Shown here: positions 42,939 through 48,274 of the stretch, one piece after another | Numbering within the stretch: the stretch's first letter is position 1 | Layout of the letters: the number at the start of each line of letters is the position of its first letter | Origin: Flavobacteriaceae bacterium UBA3159 | GTDB taxonomy: Bacteria > Bacteroidota > Bacteroidia > Flavobacteriales > Flavobacteriaceae | Direction of reading: 5' to 3' | Length of the DNA stretch: 48,274 bases | NCBI GenBank assembly: GCA_002364535.1 | Contig: DEYL01000028.1 | Location: forward strand, 1 to 48,274 | Notes under the pieces: model-generated | The model's database searches: none | The model's input: only the letters and a program-made list of their open reading frames with translations | Told to the model about the DNA's origin: nothing | Position numbers and translations under genes: made by a program

Positions 42939-42946
42939 TATTTTTG
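42939..42946 (+). promoter_or_regulatory. dapD promoter -7 box (TATTTTTG)
   Basis: TATTTTTG matches TAnnTTTG and ends 12 bases before the ATG at 42959. An alternative TTG start at 42944 would lie inside the box, which supports the later ATG. Confidence 0.5.
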
Positions 42947-42958
42947 AAAAAAAATAAT

Positions 42959-43765
42959 ATGCAAAGTATTATAGAGTCCGCATGGGAAGATCAATCATTA
43001 CTCGAAAAAAGTGAAACTCAGGAAGCCATAAGAGAAGTCATCCGTCAATTAGACACCGGAAAATTGCGAGTAGCAAATCCCACCAAATGGGGTTGGCAGG
43101 TCAACGAATGGGTCAAAAAAGCAGTAGTACTCTACTTTCCCATCCAAAAGATGGTGACTTTGGAAGCTGGCCCGATGGAATTTCACGACAAAATGCCTCT
43201 AAAAAGAGGGTATAAAGAAAAAGGAATTCGGGTCGTTCCTCATGCCCTTGCCCGACACGGAGCCTATATTTCTGGTGGAGTCATTCTCATGCCCAGCTAT
43301 GTGAATATCGGTGCCTATATTGACGCAGGAACCATGGTGGATACCTGGGCAACTGTAGGCAGTTGTGCTCAAATTGGAAAAAATGTACATCTTAGTGGTG
43401 GTGTAGGCATCGGAGGAGTGTTAGAACCCCTTCAAGCTGCTCCTGTGATCATCGAAGACAATGCTTTTATTGGATCAAGGTGTATCGTGGTAGAGGGCGC
43501 CAGAGTCGGAAAAGAAGCTGTATTGGGAGCTAATGTAGTCATCACCGCCTCCACCAAAGTTATTGATGTTTCGGGAGAAGGCCCGGTTGAATACCGTGGA
43601 GAGGTTCCCGAAAGATCGGTGGTCATTCCCGGAAGTTTCACCAAAACTTTTCCCGCAGGAAACTATCAGGTACCTTGTGCTTTGATTATTGGTCAAAGAA
43701 AAGAAAGCACCGATAAAAAAACCTCCTTGAACAACGCACTGAGAGAACATGACGTAGCCGTTTAA
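42959..43765 (+). CDS. dapD: 2,3,4,5-tetrahydropyridine-2,6-dicarboxylate N-succinyltransferase
   Basis: A 268-residue left-handed beta-helix acyltransferase of the succinylase branch of lysine/meso-DAP synthesis. Seen: NPTKWGWQVNEWVKKAVVLY, then RGYKEKGIRVVPHALARHGA, YIDAGTMVDTWATVGSCAQI and hexapeptide repeats through GGVGIGGVLEPLQAAPVII. The ATG at 42959 is chosen over a TTG five codons earlier. Together with dapB in this window it marks the succinyl route. A GT2 gene follows after 12 bases. Confidence 0.95.
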   Translation: MQSIIESAWEDQSLLEKSETQEAIREVIRQLDTGKLRVANPTKWGWQVNEWVKKAVVLYFPIQKMVTLEAGPMEFHDKMPLKRGYKEKGIRVVPHALARHGAYISGGVILMPSYVNIGAYIDAGTMVDTWATVGSCAQIGKNVHLSGGVGIGGVLEPLQAAPVIIEDNAFIGSRCIVVEGARVGKEAVLGANVVITASTKVIDVSGEGPVEYRGEVPERSVVIPGSFTKTFPAGNYQVPCALIIGQRKESTDKKTSLNNALREHDVAV

Positions 43766-43777
43766 AATCTTTAAGAT

Positions 43778-44686
43778 ATGTCCGATCTGTCTATTGTTAT
43801 TGTCAACTACCGTTCCTGGTTCAAACTGGAGGGCTGCTTGTTAAGTATTGACCAACAGAGTGAAAAGGTAAAAAAGGTAATCGTCGTTGACAACCATTCC
43901 AACGATGGACAACTACAGTATTTTATCGAAAAATTCCCTTGGGTAGATTGGATTAAAAACGACACCAACGCAGGTTTTGCTGTGGCCTGTAATCTTGGTG
44001 CTCAAAACACTTCAACCCCTTGGCTGTTGTTTCTCAATCCCGATACCCGACTGCCCAAGGACTGTTTGGAGACTTTGATCCCCTATTGTGATCAACATCC
44101 CGAATTTCATTTGATCACCATCAAACAATTGAGTGAAAGCGGAAAAAACACCCACCCATATGGTATTTTTCCCAATGTGTGGAACAGTATGGGACTAATG
44201 CGGTCTTTTGAACGATTGATTTTCCATCCCGACCAAACCAAAAAGGGAATGGCGAAAAACCCCATCGCCTTTCCGCATTGGATTTCCGGTTCCTTTGTTT
44301 TAATGCGTAAGGAAGATTTTAATCTTATTGGGGGTTGGGATGATAGATTTTGGATGTATTGCGAAGACATAGATTTATCCAAAAGGGCTGCAGATAAAAA
44401 ACTCAGTAGAGTACTACTCAACGAATGGGAATGCCTCCACTCCCATGGGGTTTCATCCAGAAGTAATTCAAAAACCAAAATCATGACTAAGGCAGAGGTA
44501 ATTAAATCCACCCATTTATACATCGAAAAACATTTTATAGGAAAACATAAAAAATGGGCACACCAGTGGTTGAAGTTCCACAAAATGGTTGAATTATATT
44601 TATTGAGCTTTATCGACACCTCCAAAAGAGAGATACTTAAAATATTAATCCCTTTTTGGCGTGAATTTTTTTCTAAGGATTTTTAA
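43778..44686 (+). CDS. Family 2 glycosyltransferase (rhamnosyltransferase-like)
   Basis: A 302-residue GT-A glycosyltransferase, probably membrane-associated and adding a sugar to a surface glycan. Motifs: LSIVIVNYRSWFKLEGCLLS (4-23), VIVVDNHSNDG (34-44), NTNAGFAVACNLGA-like block, the metal/nucleotide motif FLNPDTRLP (85-93) and a later WDDRFWMYCEDIDLSKRAAD with the catalytic acidic residues. It lacks transmembrane helices. Acceptor and donor unknown; no other glycan genes are adjacent. Confidence 0.88.
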   Translation: MSDLSIVIVNYRSWFKLEGCLLSIDQQSEKVKKVIVVDNHSNDGQLQYFIEKFPWVDWIKNDTNAGFAVACNLGAQNTSTPWLLFLNPDTRLPKDCLETLIPYCDQHPEFHLITIKQLSESGKNTHPYGIFPNVWNSMGLMRSFERLIFHPDQTKKGMAKNPIAFPHWISGSFVLMRKEDFNLIGGWDDRFWMYCEDIDLSKRAADKKLSRVLLNEWECLHSHGVSSRSNSKTKIMTKAEVIKSTHLYIEKHFIGKHKKWAHQWLKFHKMVELYLLSFIDTSKREILKILIPFWREFFSKDF

Positions 44687-44727
44687 TATTGATCAAGCTG
44701 AGAGAAAGCCCTATTTTTGTGTCATCA

Positions 44728-45273
44728 ATGGAAGAGATCATCAAAATTCTGGAAGCCGGAAAGGTGCTCCTCGCCCCTACTGATACCATATGGGGTATTC
44801 TTTGTGACGCTACCAATTCCAAAGCTGTAAGAAAAGTATATGATTTAAAAAAAAGACCTGAATGTAAGGCCATGGTATGCATGGTATCTGATATTGATAT
44901 GCTCAAAAAATACATTGATGATTTACCTCCAAAACTAGATTATTACATTAATGACCACAGACCGACCACTGTGATTTACAACAATCCCAAAGGCCTAGCG
45001 CAAAATGCTATTGCTCGTGAAAATACAGTAGCCATCAGAATCGTAAATCATCATTTTTGTACCCCACTGATTAAAACATTTGGAAAACCATTGATATCTA
45101 CTTCGGCCAACATCAGCGGTGCTACACTCCCTCAAAAATTCTCAGATATTGATACGGAAATTATAACCGGAGTTGACCATATCATTGAGTCGGACAAGGA
45201 CAAAGTCAATCCACAGCCTTCAAGAATCATAAAAATTGAACCGTCAGGGGAAATATCCCTTTTGAGATCCTAA
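44728..45273 (+). CDS. Sua5/YciO/YrdC-family L-threonylcarbamoyladenylate synthase
   Basis: A 181-residue enzyme making threonylcarbamoyl-AMP for the t6A modification of ANN-decoding tRNAs. The ATG at 44728 (MEEIIKILEAGKVLLAPTDT) gives the usual N-terminus; an earlier TTG at 44689 would add 13 residues. Motifs: PTDTIWGILCDATN, then VYDLKKRPECKAM, AIRIVNHHF and PLISTSANISGA. The C-terminal Sua5 domain is absent, so it is the YrdC-only form. It lies 2 bases before the CCA-adding enzyme, a tRNA-related pair. Confidence 0.92.
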   Translation: MEEIIKILEAGKVLLAPTDTIWGILCDATNSKAVRKVYDLKKRPECKAMVCMVSDIDMLKKYIDDLPPKLDYYINDHRPTTVIYNNPKGLAQNAIARENTVAIRIVNHHFCTPLIKTFGKPLISTSANISGATLPQKFSDIDTEIITGVDHIIESDKDKVNPQPSRIIKIEPSGEISLLRS

Positions 45274-45275
45274 TC

Positions 45276-46706
45276 ATGTTAAACAAAGACTTCCATACTG
45301 TTCTTCAAAAAGAAGTGTTTCAAGCCTTGGCCCACTGTGCGGACAATTTGTCCCTTGAGAGTTATCTGGTAGGCGGTTTTATTCGCGACCATATACTCAG
45401 CAGAGGGAAAGCCAAAGACATTGACGTGGTGACTGTAGGTTCAGGAATAGAACTGGCCAAAGCGGTTCAAAAGGAGTTGCCAGGAGCAAAACCCGTTCAA
45501 GTTTTTAAATCCTATGGCACTGCCATGGTACAATGGCGTGATATCAGTCTGGAATTTGTAGGCGCAAGAAAAGAGTCCTATTCAAAAGACAGTAGAAATC
45601 CAAAAGTATCACAAGGAACTTTAGCGGACGATCAAAACCGCAGGGATTTTACCATCAATGCACTGGCCTTAAGTCTGAATGCAAAAGACAAAGGAACACT
45701 TATCGATCCCTTTAACGGTTTGGAAGATCTCCAAAATGGGATTATCCGGACCCCTATGAAACCTACATCAACCTATTCCGACGATCCCCTCCGCATGCTT
45801 CGTGCCATCAGATTTGCAGCCCAATTGAATTTTAAAATTGAAGCCCAGTCACTCAAAGCGATCCAAAAAAATACACATCGGATTGCAATCATCTCCAAAG
45901 AACGTATTGTAGAGGAACTCCATAAAATAATGCTGACAACTCAACCCTCCCAGGGATTTCTCATACTGGAACAAAATGATCTGTTGGAACGCATCATACC
46001 AGAACTGATCCAACTTAAAGGAATTGAGGAAATTGAAGGTCAACGCCATAAGGATAATTTCTACCACACCCTGGAGGTGGTCGACAACATTTGCCATCAT
46101 ACAGAGAATCTTTGGCTCCGCTGGGCGGCACTGTTACATGATATTGGGAAGGCCCCGACCAAAAAATTCCACCCCAAAATAGGCTGGACCTTCCACGGGC
46201 ATGAGTTTGTAGGCTCCAAAATGGTTTACAAACTCTTCAAACGCTTAAAAATGCCCCTGAACGAAAAAATGAAATATGTTCAAAAACTGGTGATGATGAG
46301 TTCCAGACCCATTATCATTGCTGAAGACATCGTTACCGATGCTGCCGTAAGACGATTAGTTTTTGATGCAGGTGAAATTTTAGAAGATTTGATCACCCTT
46401 TGCGAAGCTGACATCACCACCAAAAACCCCGCACGATTCAAACGCTATCACAATAATTTTAAGCTTGTAAGGCAAAAAATCAAAGAAGTCGAGGAAAGAG
46501 ACCGAGTCAGGAATTTTCAACCGCCTGTAACCGGAGAAATGATCATGAATCATTTTAATTTAAGACCTTGCAAAGAAATAGGTCTGATCAAAGAAGCCAT
46601 CAAAGAAGCCATTTTAGAAGGCGAAATTCCAAATGAATACGACGCAGCTTTTGCGATGATGATAAAAAAAGGAAGTGAAATAGGACTTGAAACCCATGGA
46701 GAATAG
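45276..46706 (+). CDS. CCA tRNA nucleotidyltransferase with HD domain
   Basis: A 476-residue class II nucleotidyltransferase adding CCA to tRNA 3' ends. N-terminal pol-beta head: YLVGGFIRDHILSRGKAKDI (30-49) with the DID metal site (48-50), and QNRRDFTINALALSL. The RNA-binding body shows YSDDPLRMLRAIRFAAQL. A C-terminal HD phosphohydrolase domain has LLHDIGKAPTKKF (H288, D289). Poly(A) polymerase is the alternative for this family; length and motifs favour CCA addition. It overlaps the next gene by 11 bases. Confidence 0.92.
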   Translation: MLNKDFHTVLQKEVFQALAHCADNLSLESYLVGGFIRDHILSRGKAKDIDVVTVGSGIELAKAVQKELPGAKPVQVFKSYGTAMVQWRDISLEFVGARKESYSKDSRNPKVSQGTLADDQNRRDFTINALALSLNAKDKGTLIDPFNGLEDLQNGIIRTPMKPTSTYSDDPLRMLRAIRFAAQLNFKIEAQSLKAIQKNTHRIAIISKERIVEELHKIMLTTQPSQGFLILEQNDLLERIIPELIQLKGIEEIEGQRHKDNFYHTLEVVDNICHHTENLWLRWAALLHDIGKAPTKKFHPKIGWTFHGHEFVGSKMVYKLFKRLKMPLNEKMKYVQKLVMMSSRPIIIAEDIVTDAAVRRLVFDAGEILEDLITLCEADITTKNPARFKRYHNNFKLVRQKIKEVEERDRVRNFQPPVTGEMIMNHFNLRPCKEIGLIKEAIKEAILEGEIPNEYDAAFAMMIKKGSEIGLETHGE

Positions 46707-47715
46707 TTTTAAAATATCGGTCAAGATCAGTCTAATCTTGGTTTATTTGGTTATTGCGGCCGGTTCCATTGTCCGAATGACCGGAAGCGGTATGGGTTGC
46801 CCCGATTGGCCCAAATGTTTTGGCTATTGGATTCCCCCAACCGAAAGGGCTCAACTGGACTGGAAACCCGATCATCAATACACCAAAGGACAAGTCATTA
46901 TTCTGAAAGAGGAACTCAGGGTCGCCAATAGCGACTTTAAATCTCCAGTAATATTTAAAGATGACAATTGGGACTTCTACACCCAGCACGACTATGTCCT
47001 CTTTAATACATACCACACATGGATTGAATATCTGAATCGCTTGTTAGGTGCCCTAGCCGGATTGGCCGTTTTGATCATGACGATTTTGTCCTTTTGGAGT
47101 TGGAAAATAAACGTCACCTATCCCATCGTTTCCATTTTGATTCTTTTGGGAATGGGATTCCAAGCCTGGTTGGGAAAAACGGTTGTGGATTCTCATCTGG
47201 CACCCTATCGCATCAGTCTGCACATGGGTATGGCCCTGTTGATTGTACTTGGATTGGTTTTTTTACTCTTTTCCATTGAAAGAAAGGCGTTTTCCATTCC
47301 CGGAAATACTGCTTTAAAAACATGGGCTTGGTTTGCCGTGTTGTTGACCCTATTTCAAATTGGGCTGGGAACCCAAGTCCGTCAATTTGTCGATTTACAA
47401 ATGCATGAACCTCCTGTAAAATGGCTCGACCCTGCGCCCATCAAATTTTATGTACACCGAACTTTGTCACTGCTGGTTTTTGGAGTTCATTTAATTCTTT
47501 TTTGGATGTTGCGAAAAATGAAACGCAACGTCAAGGTCTTCAATCAAATTTTAGGATTGATCGGATTGGAGATTTTTAGTGGTATTCTGATGTTTTATCT
47601 CGATTTTCCTATCAGTTCTCAACCTTTACATTTAATAATCGCAGCCCTGCTTTTCGGGGCGCAATCTTTTTTTATATTACAAATAATGTCAAACAGAAAG
47701 TCCTATGATCTATAG
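46696..47715 (+). CDS. Heme A synthase (CtaA/Cox15 family)
   Basis: A 339-residue membrane protein with about eight hydrophobic segments that oxidises the heme O methyl to heme A for cytochrome oxidase. Seen: AGSIVRMTGSGMGCPDWPKC, the heme-ligand region YHTWIEYLNRLLGALAG, DSHLAPYRISLHMGMALLIV and, in the second half, YVHRTLSLLVFGVHLILF, so conserved histidines are in place. A ~70-residue loop after the first helix (RAQLDWKPDHQYTKGQ and onward) is longer than in Bacillus CtaA, as in other Bacteroidota. The ATG at 46696 is preferred over a TTG at 46687. Confidence 0.9.
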   Translation: MENSFKISVKISLILVYLVIAAGSIVRMTGSGMGCPDWPKCFGYWIPPTERAQLDWKPDHQYTKGQVIILKEELRVANSDFKSPVIFKDDNWDFYTQHDYVLFNTYHTWIEYLNRLLGALAGLAVLIMTILSFWSWKINVTYPIVSILILLGMGFQAWLGKTVVDSHLAPYRISLHMGMALLIVLGLVFLLFSIERKAFSIPGNTALKTWAWFAVLLTLFQIGLGTQVRQFVDLQMHEPPVKWLDPAPIKFYVHRTLSLLVFGVHLILFWMLRKMKRNVKVFNQILGLIGLEIFSGILMFYLDFPISSQPLHLIIAALLFGAQSFFILQIMSNRKSYDL

Positions 47716-48196
47716 AATGCGTGCAATTTTAGACACCGAAACCGATGTGATCCGAGATTTTGAAATTGAAGCCACCGCCACCCTAGAAGAACTGCACGAC
47801 GCGGTCTCACAATCCTTTGGTTTTGCCGGTAACGAAATGGCTTCCTTCTATCGCTCCGATGAAAATTGGGCCCAAGGTGAGGAATTGCCATTGGTCGATA
47901 TGGGAGTGGGAGAAAAACCACTCAACGAAAAACCACTCAATAAAGTCCTATCGGAAAATGAAAACCGTCTGATCTACGTTTACGATTTCCTCAACCTTTG
48001 GACGTTTTTTGTAGAATTGATGGAAACGGCCGAAAAAGACCACCTCAAAGGTTATCCCAGTTTGATTTTTTCCCATGGCGAAGTACCCGAAACCCCTCCC
48101 GATAAGGATTTTATCGCTCAAGAAGGTTTTCACAATAACCTGACTGAAGACGAAGATTCAAACGAAAATGAATTTGACGAGGATCAGTTTTATTAG
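47705..48196 (+). CDS. PRiA4-ORF3 / IS1096 TnpR-like protein
   Basis: A 163-residue protein of the plasmid pRiA4b ORF-3 family, also labelled IS1096 passenger TnpR. It has the N-terminal ILDTETDVIRDFEIEATATL, then LEELHDAVSQSFGFAGNEMA, and LIYVYDFLNLWTFFVELMET, all typical; the tail is highly acidic. In Flavobacteriia it occurs at a chromosomal position without transposon ends, so a mobile role is unlikely. Its function is unknown. A 15-bp tandem duplication gives EKPLNEKPLN in the middle. It overlaps the end of the heme A synthase gene by 11 bases. Confidence 0.82.
   Translation: MIYRMRAILDTETDVIRDFEIEATATLEELHDAVSQSFGFAGNEMASFYRSDENWAQGEELPLVDMGVGEKPLNEKPLNKVLSENENRLIYVYDFLNLWTFFVELMETAEKDHLKGYPSLIFSHGEVPETPPDKDFIAQEGFHNNLTEDEDSNENEFDEDQFY
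47912..47941 (+). repeat. 15-bp in-frame tandem duplication
   Basis: Two copies of GAAAAACCACTCAAC lie head to tail, the second ending in T instead of C. They fall in frame in the PRiA4-ORF3-like gene and encode EKPLN twice. The near-identity suggests a recent slippage event. Confidence 0.8.
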
Positions 48197-48274
48197 AGTA
48201 AGTCTCCCAAACTGACATTCTGGTAGTTCCTTCGCATATAATCAAATGAGGCCTGCATCAGCTCCCCCATGGAT
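48193..48274 (-). CDS. C-terminal end of an unidentified leftward gene
   Basis: The last 26 codons of a leftward frame enter from the right edge and end with TAA at 48193-48195, overlapping the stop of the convergent PRiA4-like gene by three bases. The visible end is MGELMQASFDYMRRNYQNVS followed by LGDLL. It is too short to assign a family. Confidence 0.45.
   Translation of the reverse strand, partial: SMGELMQASFDYMRRNYQNVSLGDLL

Noticed and set aside
47705..48196. Mobile element suggested by the IS1096 TnpR-like gene
   Set aside because: No transposase, terminal inverted repeats or target duplication is visible, and the gene overlaps a housekeeping gene by 11 bases.

Overview
The window reads as chromosomal DNA of a marine-type Flavobacteriia/Flavobacteriaceae (Bacteroidota). 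The evidence is low GC, scarce Shine-Dalgarno sequences, several promoters of the Bacteroidota type (TAnnTTTG at -7), a GldI gliding-motility isomerase lipoprotein, a cyclophilin-FKBP fusion, a very large signal peptidase I, and lineage-typical proteins (DUF5683, DUF5606, DUF3810, OstA-like, DUF6807). I cannot name the genus. No rRNA, tRNA, CRISPR array, prophage or insertion sequence was recognised.

Region 1 (1-3040, more AT-rich, accessory-looking): a leftward group of a Gna1-like acetyltransferase, a second GNAT acetyltransferase and an APC-type amino acid/choline permease cut by the window edge; a 399-base stretch with only a possible decayed reading frame; and a leftward exported ThuA-domain protein.

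Region 2 (3040-8876): a divergent intergenic region with an 18-bp operator-like inverted repeat, then five closely spaced rightward genes whose products all carry an export signal or membrane anchor: a DUF6807 (PmoA-like) lipoprotein, a Tat-signal Gfo/Idh/MocA oxidoreductase, a lipoprotein Gfo/Idh/MocA-like protein, a PQQ-type sugar dehydrogenase lipoprotein and an anchored cytochrome c. This looks like an extracytoplasmic carbohydrate-oxidation system feeding electrons to a cytochrome. It is the best candidate for an undescribed pathway here.

Region 3 (8888-48274): dense housekeeping genes in operons. In order: DivIC/FtsB-like, ParA-ParB, DUF5683, dapB, lepB, WbqC; leftward conserved small membrane protein, mutL, two rhomboids and an endonuclease/exonuclease/phosphatase-family protein; leftward TPR protein and ribH; rightward recF, lipoprotein and DUF721; leftward ndk; rightward NrnA-like phosphoesterase, gldI, dual-family isomerase and DUF3810; rightward SpoU methyltransferase, Rel/SpoT, Fur, purA, OstA-like and class III aminotransferase; TPR protein; tandem DUF368 proteins and aroE; DUF349; leftward ruvX, def, DUF5606 and mazG; rightward dapD, GT2, Sua5/YrdC, CCA-adding enzyme, heme A synthase and a PRiA4-ORF3-like protein. 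A 26-codon tail of a leftward gene closes the window.

Two architectural points stand out. recF, the NrnA-like gene and fur each have a TAnnTTTG box ending exactly five bases before the ATG, which predicts nearly leaderless transcripts. Convergent operons are packed so tightly that stop codons abut or overlap.
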